A stretch of 64,000 nt of DNA, taken from Pedobacter frigiditerrae (GTDB lineage Bacteria > Bacteroidota > Bacteroidia > Sphingobacteriales > Sphingobacteriaceae). This document shows positions 51,110 to 60,287 of the stretch, in pieces. The notes beneath the pieces were generated by a model. The model was not told the DNA's origin, did no database searches, and was given only the letters and a program-made list of their open reading frames with translations. The stretch spans positions 2,108,001 through 2,172,000 of the forward strand of contig NZ_JAVTSS010000001.1 in NCBI RefSeq assembly GCF_032678705.1. The letters are read 5' to 3'. The first letter of the stretch is position 1. Each line of letters opens with the position of its first letter. The translations under genes were made by a program, and so were the position numbers.

Positions 51110-51967
51110 CTATGACAATTTTCTTGTTTTGATAAAAATGTTTGCAATGGTTTTTACTGCTGAACCTGTTAAAAACTCATCAAACGATTCTGCCGCTTGA
51201 GTTTTTGTAACTGCAGTTCCATTAATTCCAGTAATTTCAACACCAGCAATCATTGTATTTTGCTCACCTGCGTAAACTGCATCTACTTGAGAAATTCCTG
51301 TATCATTACCATTTGTGATGTTAGATATCCAAGGTTTTAATGGCAGACCAGCTGCCGCAGCCATTTGACGTAAATGTGATGCGTGACGAGCCTCTACCGA
51401 GTGAATTTGCAATGCAGTAGTTAAAACTGGCATTCCTTTTAATACTGGCGCTTGTCCTTTATATGCTCTAACACCTGTATCCTCAAAAGCAGTAGCTACT
51501 TTTAAGAATGTTGCATAATTACTAAAAACATCCGCGAAAGCTGTTCCAAAAGTGGCTGCTCCAGTAAAATCAAAATCGGCATCTACAAAAGGCGTAACTG
51601 CTGCTGCACCTAAAGCGCCTTTTAATAAGTTTACGTGTGCCAACTCGTGGTTACGAATAGTAGTAATAGCAGCATTTGATGCTGGAGTTGGGAATGCAAT
51701 AGTAGAATTTGTTAAAGCGTGGTTATAAAAATGATACTCTAAGTACTCTAATGTTAAAGCAAAATTTAAAACTTCATTAACGTTAGTTGGGTTCGACTGT
51801 CCGTAAGCTTTTTGAAACATTGAACCTAAAGCTAAAGGCAATGCAGCTAAAGAGATTTTTTTGCCAACGTTAAAAAAATCTTTCATCGCCGCTCTGCGTG
51901 GACTTAATCTTTCATAGATTTCACCATCAACTTTTTCTATTTCTTCTAATATATTTACAATATTCAT
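51110..51967 (-). CDS. Ferritin-like domain protein, Tat-type export
   Basis: A 285-residue protein of the Ferritin_2 group (desiccation-related type). The four-helix di-iron-like motifs are LTLEYLEYHFYNHAL, TIRNHELAHVNLLKG, ATAFEDTGVRAYKG and IHSVEARHASHLRQ, with E/H residues at the places of metal ligands. A cytoplasmic-looking N-terminus of about 23 residues precedes a twin-arginine-type signal (SPRRAAMKDFF, then ISLAALPLALGS), so it is probably exported folded. It lies 18 nt after a related gene. Iron binding is likely from the family; the physiological role (iron storage, stress) is unknown. Confidence 0.85.
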   Translation of the reverse strand: MNIVNILEEIEKVDGEIYERLSPRRAAMKDFFNVGKKISLAALPLALGSMFQKAYGQSNPTNVNEVLNFALTLEYLEYHFYNHALTNSTIAFPTPASNAAITTIRNHELAHVNLLKGALGAAAVTPFVDADFDFTGAATFGTAFADVFSNYATFLKVATAFEDTGVRAYKGQAPVLKGMPVLTTALQIHSVEARHASHLRQMAAAAGLPLKPWISNITNGNDTGISQVDAVYAGEQNTMIAGVEITGINGTAVTKTQAAESFDEFLTGSAVKTIANIFIKTRKLS

Positions 51968-51985
51968 GATTTCTGATTTTTAAGG

Positions 51986-52708
51986 TTAAAGGTTAATAAC
52001 ATTGATTTTGGTTTTAACATACTTGCCAGCTATCGCCAAAACTTTATCTGGTGTTAATGCACCATCTAGTCCGTTAGCATTGTCTGCACCAAGGGCAGAT
52101 AAACTAGCTAGATCGGCAAAAGTTCCATTTGAGATTTGATCCCTAACCCAAGCAGCGTGACGAGCCTCTACAGAAACAATCTGTCCGGCAATTACTAAAT
52201 AACCTGTATCTTTTAACCTAACGCCTGCTCCATTATAAGCAGCAACACCTAAATCTTCAAACGCTTGAGCTGCAGCTAACACACTTGTAGCACTTGTAAA
52301 ATCTATACTCGAAAAATCTACCGATAAACTACCAATTGCAGCTGTACCTAAAGCTTTTTTAAAGAATTCTCTATGTGCAATTTCATGAAATTGTACATCT
52401 TGGAAATAGTTTTTTTGAACCTGAGTAAAAGCAGATGGTGGTGCTGATGCTACTTGAACATAAAATGCAGCTTCTAGTTGCTCTAATGCATAGGCATAAT
52501 TCAATACACCAAAATCGTCTTTAAAATCTAGTGTTACACCACTTGCAGGTGTAATTGGCCTATCTTTTCTACAACCTGCTGCAGTTAAGGCAACAATTGC
52601 AGCGCCTGCTCCTGCAAATTGCAAGAAAGAGCGGCGCTCTAGTTTAGCATCCAAAATGCTGCTTTCTTTAAGCATCACATCTTGTTCTTTTTCGTTTAAA
52701 TTTTCCAT
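51986..52708 (-). CDS. Ferritin-like domain lipoprotein, Tat signal
   Basis: A 240-residue paralog of the next gene. The signal is a clear twin-arginine one with a lipobox: LERRSFLQFAGAG (R25, R26), a hydrophobic stretch and AAGC46RKD, again after an N-terminal tail of about 23 residues. The ferritin-like helices show YALEQLEAAFYVQ, VQFHEIAHREFFKK, AQAFEDLGVAAYNG and IVSVEARHAAWVRD. The pair probably acts together in the periplasm, one lipid-anchored and one soluble. It is divergent from the LytTR regulator with a 134-nt gap, so a link in regulation is possible. Confidence 0.87.
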   Translation of the reverse strand: MENLNEKEQDVMLKESSILDAKLERRSFLQFAGAGAAIVALTAAGCRKDRPITPASGVTLDFKDDFGVLNYAYALEQLEAAFYVQVASAPPSAFTQVQKNYFQDVQFHEIAHREFFKKALGTAAIGSLSVDFSSIDFTSATSVLAAAQAFEDLGVAAYNGAGVRLKDTGYLVIAGQIVSVEARHAAWVRDQISNGTFADLASLSALGADNANGLDGALTPDKVLAIAGKYVKTKINVINL

Positions 52709-52842
52709 AAGAATGATTTTTAATTTAAGGTTCGTTTAAAGGTCTTATGCTTACACTTACGGTAAATATTTTAGTTCGGTTTTGGCAATGGAATAAATAT
52801 TTCTTAATACCTCCATTTTTTGATAAATTGAGCCAAATAAAA

Positions 52843-53631
52843 ATGACAGCTGTGTTAAATGCCATTATTGTAGACGACGAAGAATTTGCCCGCTCTTCTC
52901 TTTATTTTTTATTACAGGAAAATTGTGATCAAGTAAACATACTTGGCATTGCAAAATCTGTAGCAGAAGCCCGTACACTTTTAAATGCACATCAAATAGA
53001 TTTAATCTTTTTAGACATTGCAATGCCAGGCGAAAATGGTTTTGAACTTATTCCACAAGCACAAATTGCCAATGCCACTGTAATTTTCACAACCGCTTAC
53101 GACCAATATGCCCTCAAAGCAATTAAGGCAAACGCATTAGATTACCTGTTAAAACCAATTGATATTGACGATCTAAAGGAAGCTGTTGTAAAAGCAGAAA
53201 AGTACATTAACCTAAGTAAAGCAGGTAACAACAGGAATGAAAGCTTAAAAAACTTAGCTACAGACCTAGCTGATAGAACTGCTATTAAAAAAATAACCTT
53301 ACCAAGTGGCCAAGGGTACAGACTAGTAGATATTGATGACATCATACACATTGAGGCTGACAGCAATTATTCTGTTTTTCATTTAACCAACTTAGAAAAG
53401 ATTGCTGTTTCTAAAGTATTGAAGGATTATGAAGAAATTTTACCAGAGAATAGGTTTGTAAGGATTCATAAATCGAGTATTGTAAACCTTAAATACATCA
53501 AAGAATACAATTCTAAAAATGGCTTACAGGTAATATTAAACAATGGAGATGCCATAAACGTTTCTCGTAGAAGAGCCAGTGATTTTTTCGATAAAATAAA
53601 GAACTACACCGATTTTCAAAGTGAGAATTAA
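52843..53631 (+). CDS. LytTR-family response regulator
   Basis: A 262-residue regulator with a receiver domain (acidic pair D11-D12, phosphoacceptor D58 in LIFLDIAMPG, T84 and K104) and a C-terminal LytTR DNA-binding domain (residues about 155-255: GYRLVDIDDIIHIEADSNYS, then RFVRIHKSSIVNLKYIKEY). The frame opens at 52747, but the N-terminal extension is not family-like, so I use the ATG at 52843. The histidine kinase gene overlaps its end by 11 nt, so the two form a two-component system. Targets are unknown; candidates are the divergent ferritin-like genes. Confidence 0.93.
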   Translation: MTAVLNAIIVDDEEFARSSLYFLLQENCDQVNILGIAKSVAEARTLLNAHQIDLIFLDIAMPGENGFELIPQAQIANATVIFTTAYDQYALKAIKANALDYLLKPIDIDDLKEAVVKAEKYINLSKAGNNRNESLKNLATDLADRTAIKKITLPSGQGYRLVDIDDIIHIEADSNYSVFHLTNLEKIAVSKVLKDYEEILPENRFVRIHKSSIVNLKYIKEYNSKNGLQVILNNGDAINVSRRRASDFFDKIKNYTDFQSEN

Positions 53632-56554
53632 ATTTCCATACCTATTTTTTTGTTTATCGGCATTCATTTTTGTTTCGGTATTAAAAAGTAATGCTCAAAC
53701 TGCATATCTTCCACATTATACTACCAAAAATGGCTTACCCAGTAATAATTGTTATTACACCTTACAAGACAAAAAAGGTTTTATTTGGGTGGCCACCGAT
53801 GCTGGCGTAAGTAGGTTTGATGGTGCCGTTTTTGAGAATTTTTCTGTTGATGATGGCTTGCCTGATAATCAGGTTTTACAATTACGGGAAGATAGCAAGG
53901 GAAGAATCTGGTTTTTATCATTAAACGGACAGCTAAGCTATTATTACAATGGAAAAATTTACAATCCAGATAACGATAAACAGCTCAAACAATTAAATTT
54001 TAATGCGGTTATTGTTTCATTTCTAGAAGACAGTAAGGGTCGCATTTGGTTTGGCACTAATAAAAACATTATTGGTGTATGGGACGGAAAATCATTAATC
54101 AAATACAGTTCGCCTACTTTAGAGAAGCAATATGCAAATGCCTTTATCAATGAAGATAAACAAGGAAACATTTGGGCTTATAGTACAACTGCAACCTTTT
54201 TATACATTAAAAGTAATTTTGTTTTAGTTGAGGATAAACTATTACCCTTATCCTACAAAACCTTAACAAGAAAAGATCAAACTGTTTATTTTCTAGATAA
54301 CACAGGATTAAACATTAAAAATGGAAGTGAAACAGAGTTGATATTGAAGATCAATCCAGAGCTATTGAACAATAGTCCAGGTTATTTATATGTGGATAAA
54401 GAATCTATTTGGTTGAGCAACAATAGCGGCGTTTACGCAATTGGTTTTGATGGAAAAGTAAATCAATTATTAAAGGACGTAGATGTTAACCAAGTAATCA
54501 AAGACCATAATAGAAATATTTGGTTTACTACGAAAAATGGAATTTATCGTCTGCCAGAAGCCAAGGAACGATTGTACATTTTAAATAAAGCAGACGGTTT
54601 AAGTAACGATGTAATTAAAAGTGTTACTAAAGATGAGAATGGAAAAATATGGATGGGGGTTGGAAATGGTATTAACATTTTAAATCCTCATACTAAAGCC
54701 GTTCAAAAAATAAACCTCCCAGACCCAAAAAAATACAACCTCATTAAACAACTAACATTCGATAAAAAGAACCAAACCATTTTCTTTTCATCAGATTACG
54801 GATTGGGTTATCTTTCAACTAACAACCCATCTCCTGCTCGCATTAGCTACTTAAAAGAGACCAATAATTCTGTTTATGTAGTTAAAAATTTTAGCATCGA
54901 TACAGGATCTAAACTTGCTCTTTCCTTATCATCTGGGGTTGTTATCATTAATGATAGATTTAAAAAATTCGAATTTTCTTCCTTAAATTATGTAGAGAAC
55001 AAAGACTATTTTAAAGACCGTTCCTACCGTGTTTATTATGATCATTTCCAAAATTTATGGTTCTCCAATACCAATGGTTTAACTGAATTTGGAAAAGGCC
55101 TTTTAAAGAAATACTATCAACAAAACAGTTTATTAACCAAAAGAATTAATGACATAAAGCAATTAGACAATAACATCATCGCATTAGCAACAGATGGCTA
55201 TGGCATTGTTTTCATTCAAAATGGCAAAATCATTAAGCAGCTTAAGCAAAAAGATGGCTTAAATAATAACATCATTAACCGACTTTTTGTGCAGAATAAT
55301 TTTTTATGGGCAATTAGTAATACAGGTGTCAATCGAATATCTGTCAATCAAAATCAATTTATCATTAGCTCCTTTGATTATGCGAATGAGTTATTATCTG
55401 ACGATCTAAATGATATTTATATAGATACCGACACTGCTTATTTTGCAACCAATAACGGATTGGTTTATTTTGCTCATAGTCAGAAATCACAGCAAACAAA
55501 GGCACCAAATACTTATATCTCATCTGTAAGTGTTAACAAAGAGCTTTTAGATTTAAGTTTTTCAAGTTTTACGCTAAAACCAGAAGAAAGAAACATCACT
55601 TTTAATTATAGTGCAATTGATTTTAAGAACAAAAAAATCGTTTATCGTTATCGTTTAAAAGATGATGAAAACTGGTCGGAAACTAGAAACAGGCGATTAG
55701 AACTTTCGTCATTAGAACCAGGTGAGTATTGTTTTGAAGTTTCGGCCAAAAGCCAAGATAGCCAGTGGAGTGCCCCAGCTAAAATTAAGTTTGTTATAGA
55801 AAAACATTTTTGGCAAACTTGGTGGTTTTTAATCATAATGATGGTTATTGGTGCTTATTTATTATATATCATAACCGTTCGTATTACCAAAAGGCAAAAA
55901 AACAAGGAACAAGAACAGTTACTTCTTAAAAATAAAATCCTGATGTTAGAGCAACAGGCATTGCAAGCCATGATGAATCCTCATTTTGTATTTAACGTGA
56001 TGAATTCCATCCAGCATTACATCAATACACAAAACACCTCATCGGCAAATAAGGTATTAACGGGCTTCGCAAAGCTGATTAGAAAAAACCTAGAAATCTG
56101 CACCAAGAGTTACATTAACTTGGAAGAGGAAATTGAATATTTGAATCTTTACCTAAGTCTAGAGAAATATCGTTTCGGAGAAAAATTCATTTATAGCATT
56201 AATGTTGACCAGCAAATTGACAAGGAAGAGACTCAAATTCCATCAATGTTATTGCAACCCTATATAGAAAATGCCATTTGGCATGGTATCATGCCTAAGG
56301 AAGAAGGTGGCGAAGTACAAATCAATATCGATCAAAAAGATGAAGATTATTTATGGATTAAAATCATTGATAATGGTGTTGGAATTAAGAATTCGTTACT
56401 AGCTAAAAATTCTGCCCACCAAAGTAAAGGGATGAATTTAACACAAGAAAGAATTAATTTATTGAATAAAATTGAAGCAAAACCAATACAACTGTTTATA
56501 GAACAGAACGGAAATAGTGGTACAACGATCACTATTTTAGTTCCATTGAGCTAG
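53621..56554 (+). CDS. Propeller-type sensor histidine kinase (LytS-like)
   Basis: A 977-residue membrane sensor. A signal peptide (LFFCLSAFIFVSVLKSNAQ) is followed by two-component-regulator propeller repeats (GFIWVATDAGVSRFDG, GRIWFGTNKNIIGVWDG, GKIWMGVGNGINILN), then a Y_Y_Y domain (FNYSAIDFKNKKIVYRYRLK), one membrane helix (about 728-750, WWFLIIMMVIGAYLLYIITV), a coiled coil, and a LytS-type kinase core with phosphorylated H788 in MMNPHFVFNVMNSIQ and the ATP site QPYIENAIWHGI and IIDNGVGI. Unlike hybrid PUL sensors it has no receiver or AraC domain. The start is a GTG that overlaps the regulator gene by 11 nt; this gives the signal peptide directly. The ligand is unknown. Confidence 0.92.
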   Translation: MRIKFPYLFFCLSAFIFVSVLKSNAQTAYLPHYTTKNGLPSNNCYYTLQDKKGFIWVATDAGVSRFDGAVFENFSVDDGLPDNQVLQLREDSKGRIWFLSLNGQLSYYYNGKIYNPDNDKQLKQLNFNAVIVSFLEDSKGRIWFGTNKNIIGVWDGKSLIKYSSPTLEKQYANAFINEDKQGNIWAYSTTATFLYIKSNFVLVEDKLLPLSYKTLTRKDQTVYFLDNTGLNIKNGSETELILKINPELLNNSPGYLYVDKESIWLSNNSGVYAIGFDGKVNQLLKDVDVNQVIKDHNRNIWFTTKNGIYRLPEAKERLYILNKADGLSNDVIKSVTKDENGKIWMGVGNGINILNPHTKAVQKINLPDPKKYNLIKQLTFDKKNQTIFFSSDYGLGYLSTNNPSPARISYLKETNNSVYVVKNFSIDTGSKLALSLSSGVVIINDRFKKFEFSSLNYVENKDYFKDRSYRVYYDHFQNLWFSNTNGLTEFGKGLLKKYYQQNSLLTKRINDIKQLDNNIIALATDGYGIVFIQNGKIIKQLKQKDGLNNNIINRLFVQNNFLWAISNTGVNRISVNQNQFIISSFDYANELLSDDLNDIYIDTDTAYFATNNGLVYFAHSQKSQQTKAPNTYISSVSVNKELLDLSFSSFTLKPEERNITFNYSAIDFKNKKIVYRYRLKDDENWSETRNRRLELSSLEPGEYCFEVSAKSQDSQWSAPAKIKFVIEKHFWQTWWFLIIMMVIGAYLLYIITVRITKRQKNKEQEQLLLKNKILMLEQQALQAMMNPHFVFNVMNSIQHYINTQNTSSANKVLTGFAKLIRKNLEICTKSYINLEEEIEYLNLYLSLEKYRFGEKFIYSINVDQQIDKEETQIPSMLLQPYIENAIWHGIMPKEEGGEVQINIDQKDEDYLWIKIIDNGVGIKNSLLAKNSAHQSKGMNLTQERINLLNKIEAKPIQLFIEQNGNSGTTITILVPLS

Positions 56555-57068
56555 TTTTTACCGTTTACTCAATTATTCATACCACTTACTCAATAATCTC
56601 AAATCTTCGTTCAAATAGCACTAAACTTGTTATAAGATATTAAACAAACAGAAATTGTTTGTTCAAAAAACGTTCTTATAGGATTGACGAAAGATATTTT
56701 TTAACCTAACCTAAAACTATATCTCAATTCAGGTTTCATTTGTGTGTTAAAAGCGTCCCAATTAAATTGAGACGCTTTTTTGCTTTTAGCACATTTTCTT
56801 TGGCTTTAAAAGTTCAGTACTTTTACATTTTAATTAAAAATTTTTCTGAAAATGCTTGGTTTATTTTCATTTCAATTAATCTTTATCTTCGTTTACAGCT
56901 AACTACCTGCATTTCAGTCCAAGAAAAAATTGAAAAAAAGTTTCATAAAAAATCTTTTTATTATAATTTTGATTTAAATATTAATTCTAAAAAACAGGCT
57001 TCTTTCTATTAAAAGATTTTTGTAATTTAGAGTACCATTAATACTTTCCCACTATTAATTTTTGTTTT
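56555..57068. other. 514-nt intergenic region with possible small RNA
   Basis: No protein gene is convincing here. From left to right it holds a -7-like TAAACTTG (56622-56629), a hairpin AACAAACA/TGTTTGTT (56643-56663), an intrinsic terminator (56749-56782), AT-rich DNA, and a perfect -7 box TAATTTTG (56964-56971) that could serve the small acidic gene. An unpromoted frame of 90 codons (56740-57012) starts inside the terminator and is rejected. Confidence 0.5.
56749..56782 (+). terminator. Intrinsic terminator, 195 nt after the kinase gene
   Basis: AAAAGCGTCCCAAT pairs with ATTGAGACGCTTTT with one mismatch and a 3-base loop, followed by T. It may end the two-component operon or a separate short transcript. 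Confidence 0.8.
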
Positions 57069-57281
57069 ATGAAAGCGCCAAAAAAAACAACCGGTAAAGA
57101 CATTATTAACAAACCCCTTTCTAGTAAAGAGGATGATGAGGATGAAGACGACGACATACTAGAGACAGAGGATCTAGATGATGATGTTGAAGTTGATGAA
57201 GAATTTGATGTGCCAATAGATGATATCAGCACATTCGATAGCTTTGATGACGATGATGACGACGACGACGATAGATATTAG
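57069..57281 (+). CDS. Small, highly acidic protein
   Basis: A 70-residue protein with a short basic N-terminus (MKAPKKTTGKDIINK) and a tail made mostly of Asp and Glu (residues about 21-69, with nine Asp in a row near the end, DDDDDDDDD). It is probably unstructured and cytoplasmic. I do not recognise a function; such proteins can bind basic proteins or metal ions, but nothing here shows it. It has its own likely -7 box upstream and a good terminator 25 nt after the stop, which supports a real single-gene transcript despite the low-complexity sequence. Confidence 0.7.
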   Translation: MKAPKKTTGKDIINKPLSSKEDDEDEDDDILETEDLDDDVEVDEEFDVPIDDISTFDSFDDDDDDDDDRY

Positions 57282-57305
57282 TCTGAAATATAAAATATGA
57301 TCAGT

Positions 57306-57331
57306 AAAAGCATCCTTTTAGGGTGCTTTTT
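57306..57331 (+). terminator. Intrinsic terminator after the small acidic gene
   Basis: A 10-bp stem AAAAGCATCC (57306-57315) with GGGTGCTTTT (57321-57330), including one G-U pair, has a TTTTA loop and T after it. Confidence 0.85.
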
Positions 57332-57352
57332 ATTTTAATTAGCTACCCTAGC

Positions 57353-58471
57353 ATGAAGATTGTACCAGTTAAGGATAAAAAAAGTAAGCAAGAATTTTTA
57401 AATGTTGTAGAATCAATCTACCAAAACGATAAAAATTGGATCCGTCCGTTAGATAATGATATCGAAAAGGTTTTTGATGTAAATAGTAATCCTTTTTTTA
57501 AACATGGTCAATGCACAAGGTGGATATTAAAAGACAACAATAATAAAACCATTGGCAGGGTTGCTGCATTTATTAATGAGAAAAAAGCCCATAATTATGA
57601 AGTGCCAACTGGCGGAATGGGTTTTTTCGAATGTATAAATAATAAAGAAGCCGCTCTTTTACTTTTCGATACTGCTAAAAACTGGTTGCAAGAGAAAGGC
57701 ATGAAAGCAATGGAAGGTCCAATTAACTTTGGAGAAAATGATACCTTCTGGGGATTATTGGTAGAGGGTTTTACGCCCCCATCTTACGGGATGAATTATC
57801 ATTTACCTTATTATCAGCAATTCTTTGTAGACTATGGTTTTATAACAGCTTATGAGCAGTTAACTAACCACATTAACCTTACCATTCCTTTCCCAGCCAG
57901 ATTTACCAAAATAGCCAATTGGGTAGCTGCTAAACCAGATTATAGTTTCGAGCATTTCAAAAAAGCAAATGCCGAAAAGTACATTAATGATTTGATGGAA
58001 ATTTATAATGATGGCTGGCAAGATTTCGAAAACTTTGTTCCCATTAAAAAAGAAACATTAACAGAAAGCTTCAAACAAATGGAAGTTATTATGGACGAGA
58101 ACCTGATTTGGTTTGCCTACGCCAACGGCGAACCTGCAGCTTTCGTGGTAATTATTCCAGATGCCAACCAAATGATCAGGGGACTTAATGGTAAGCTAGG
58201 CTTGTTAGAGAAGTTAAAGTTTGCCTACAAACGTTGGATTGGCGTAAAACGAATGCGTGCTATTGTGATGGGGACAAAAACTAAATTCCAAAAACTTGGA
58301 CTAGAATCTGCTCTATTCATAAAATTAGGAGAATATGTTTTACCTAAAAACCAATATGTAGAACTAGAGCTATCTTGGGTAGGCGATTTTAACGAAAAAA
58401 TGATTGCTATACATGAAGCAACGGGTGCCACTTTTGGAAAGCGACACCTAACCATGCGTAAAGGTTTTTAA
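57353..58471 (+). CDS. YghO-like GNAT-fold protein
   Basis: A 372-residue cytoplasmic protein of the group usually named GNAT acetyltransferase or YghO. The N-terminal half has IVPVKDKKSKQEFLNVVESI and NPFFKHGQCTRWIL, then the conserved core GPINFGENDTFWGLLVEGF followed by PPSYGMNYHLPYYQQFF; the C-terminal half has AFVVIIPDANQMIRGLNGKL and a second GNAT-like segment ending LSWVGDFNEKMIAIHEATGA. The substrate is unknown. The frame opens at 57323 inside the preceding terminator, so the ATG at 57353 is used. Its last codons overlap the convergent XRE gene by 4 nt. Confidence 0.85.
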   Translation: MKIVPVKDKKSKQEFLNVVESIYQNDKNWIRPLDNDIEKVFDVNSNPFFKHGQCTRWILKDNNNKTIGRVAAFINEKKAHNYEVPTGGMGFFECINNKEAALLLFDTAKNWLQEKGMKAMEGPINFGENDTFWGLLVEGFTPPSYGMNYHLPYYQQFFVDYGFITAYEQLTNHINLTIPFPARFTKIANWVAAKPDYSFEHFKKANAEKYINDLMEIYNDGWQDFENFVPIKKETLTESFKQMEVIMDENLIWFAYANGEPAAFVVIIPDANQMIRGLNGKLGLLEKLKFAYKRWIGVKRMRAIVMGTKTKFQKLGLESALFIKLGEYVLPKNQYVELELSWVGDFNEKMIAIHEATGATFGKRHLTMRKGF

Positions 58472-58824
58472 TGTAGGGCGTAATTCCTTATTTCCTCATA
58501 TAATTCAATTACCTTTTTCTGAAGTTTGATAATCTCGTCTTCTTGATCGGCAAGCTTTTCTTTTAGCAACCTGACTTCTATGGTGCTTCCTGGTCCGAAA
58601 TTCATACCGTCCCTAGCAATTATTTCTAAGGTGGAAACTTCAAACAGATTGGCAATTTGGTTTAACCTAGAGATGTTTATATCAGTAATGCCGCTTTCTA
58701 TCTTTGAGAAGGCAGGTATGGAAATTTTTAAACGTTTTGCCACCTCTCCTTGGCTCCAGCCTTTTTTTTGACGCAGTACCCTTATATTTTTCCCAATATT
58801 GCTGTTTTTGCCAATGATGCTCAT
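58468..58824 (-). CDS. XRE-family regulator with C-terminal coiled coil
   Basis: A 118-residue DNA-binding protein. The helix-turn-helix spans residues about 12-66 (IRVLRQKKGWSQGEVAKRLK, then ISIPAFSKIESGITDINISR), typical of XRE/Cro. The last 40 residues (VRLLKEKLADQEDEIIKLQK onward) are a heptad-patterned coiled coil that probably drives dimer formation. It lies 22 nt before the mpl gene on the same strand and converges on the YghO-like gene with a 4-nt overlap. The target is unknown. Confidence 0.9.
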   Translation of the reverse strand: MSIIGKNSNIGKNIRVLRQKKGWSQGEVAKRLKISIPAFSKIESGITDINISRLNQIANLFEVSTLEIIARDGMNFGPGSTIEVRLLKEKLADQEDEIIKLQKKVIELYEEIRNYALH

Positions 58825-58846
58825 TTGTTTAGTTATTTGATTTATA

Positions 58847-60199
58847 CTAAACGTTCAACTCTAATGCCAACTTAACTAAATCTATACCACCAAAATTACC
58901 AGAGCTCATTAATAAAAGATTTGTATTAGAAAAATCTAATTCCCTTAAATAACTTTCTAGTGCCACTGCATCGCTAAAAAAAATGATGTTTTTATCATTA
59001 AAAGATGTTTGAACATCTTGCACGTTTAATGGTTCCATCTTTTTATGTTTAAACGTTTTTTCATCAATATAAACGATGGCCAGGTCTGCATCGTGCATCG
59101 TATCTTTATATTGTTGCAAAAACTCTTTGTTTAAGCTACTAAAGGTATGCAGCTCCATACAAGCTACTAATTTTCTATTGTTAAATTGTGCTTTTACTGC
59201 ACTAATTGTAGCCGTTAACTTAGATGGTGAGTGTGCAAAATCTTTATAAACACTGGTATGTTGAGTGGCATTTAAAAGCTCTAAACGCTTGGCTGCACCA
59301 GTAAATGAAGCAATAGCTACATTAAAATCTTCCTCATTTATAGCTAAAGTCTCACAGACTAATCTTGCTGCATTTAGGTTCATTAAATTATGATCGCCGA
59401 AGACCTGCAATGGGGTGTTTTGAGGCAAAAGATATGTTACACCATCAATTACCTCATGAGCCGGAATGGAGTAAGGAATCTTGTCTAAATTTGCTTTAGA
59501 ATTAACAACAATTTTTCTTAATTCTAAATCATTTTCACAATAGATTAATTTTCCCTTGGGTAATATCGTGTCAATGAATTGAGTGAACTGGGAAATATAA
59601 TCCTCAAACGTTGGGAACACATTGATATGGTCCCAAGCAATGCCACTAATTACTGCAATGTTGGCTTGGTATAAGTGAAATTTTGGTCGTCTATCAATCG
59701 GCGACGCCAAATACTCGTCTCCTTCAATGATGATTACAGGAGCAGCATCAGTAACCTTTACCATGGTTTCAAACCCTGCCAATTGCGCCCCAACTAGGTA
59801 ATCGAAGTCTCTTTTATAATAATTAAGCACGTGTAAAATCATAGAAGTAATAGTAGTTTTACCATGACTGCCACCAATTACAACTCTCAGTTTATCTTTA
59901 GATTGCTCGTAAATATATTCAGGGTAAGAATAAATCTTCAAACCCATTGCTTGAGCTTTCAATAACTCAGGGTTATCTAAACGAGCATGCATCCCTAATA
60001 TAACAGCATCAAGGTCTGGCGTTATGTTTTCTTCAAACCAACCAAATTCGGCAGGTAATAATCCATAATTAGCCAACCTAGTACTCGATGGCTCAAAGAT
60101 CACATCATCAGAACCTGTAACCTTAAAACCTTTTTTATGTAAAGCAATGGCTAAATTGTGCATCGCACTTCCGCCAATGGCAATAAAATGTATTCTCAT
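58847..60199 (-). CDS. mpl: UDP-MurNAc:L-Ala-gamma-D-Glu-meso-DAP ligase (murein recycling)
   Basis: The enzyme joins recycled murein tripeptide to UDP-N-acetylmuramate in the cytoplasm. The 450-residue Mur ligase has the N-terminal Rossmann motif FIAIGGSAMHNLAIAL, the ATP-binding P-loop IGGSHGKTTITS (about 108-119), the Mg/Lys region IIEGDEYLASPIDRRPKFHL and WDHINVFPT, and the C-terminal YKDFAHSPSKLTATI. The EGDEYDxAFFD-type motif and the loop for free tripeptide separate Mpl from MurC; MurC remains the main alternative. It lies 88 nt after prmA. Confidence 0.9.
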   Translation of the reverse strand: MRIHFIAIGGSAMHNLAIALHKKGFKVTGSDDVIFEPSSTRLANYGLLPAEFGWFEENITPDLDAVILGMHARLDNPELLKAQAMGLKIYSYPEYIYEQSKDKLRVVIGGSHGKTTITSMILHVLNYYKRDFDYLVGAQLAGFETMVKVTDAAPVIIIEGDEYLASPIDRRPKFHLYQANIAVISGIAWDHINVFPTFEDYISQFTQFIDTILPKGKLIYCENDLELRKIVVNSKANLDKIPYSIPAHEVIDGVTYLLPQNTPLQVFGDHNLMNLNAARLVCETLAINEEDFNVAIASFTGAAKRLELLNATQHTSVYKDFAHSPSKLTATISAVKAQFNNRKLVACMELHTFSSLNKEFLQQYKDTMHDADLAIVYIDEKTFKHKKMEPLNVQDVQTSFNDKNIIFFSDAVALESYLRELDFSNTNLLLMSSGNFGGIDLVKLALELNV

Positions 60200-60221
60200 C
60201 CCTAAAAATTTTGAATGATAG

Positions 60222-60274
60222 AATTTTGAATGATTGGAATAAGCAAAATGCTGTTATTCAAAATTCAATCATTC
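60222..60274. repeat. AT-rich inverted repeat between prmA and mpl
   Basis: AATTTTGAAT (60222-60231) is the perfect reverse complement of ATTCAAAATT (60256-60265), and GAATGATTG (60228-60236) of CAATCATTC (60266-60274). It fills the 88-nt gap and could be a weak attenuating hairpin or a low-complexity repeat. Confidence 0.6.
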
Positions 60275-60287
60275 TGTCATCCTATAA

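Noticed and set aside
56740..57012. Plus-strand reading frame of 90 codons
   Set aside because: It begins just before the intrinsic terminator at 56749-56782 and its sequence is rich in Phe, Lys and Asn, as expected of untranslated AT-rich DNA.
57038..57232. Serine-rich minus-strand frame opposite the small acidic gene
   Set aside because: Poly-Asp codons (GAT/GAC) read as Ser on the other strand; there is no promoter, and the plus-strand gene has both promoter and terminator.
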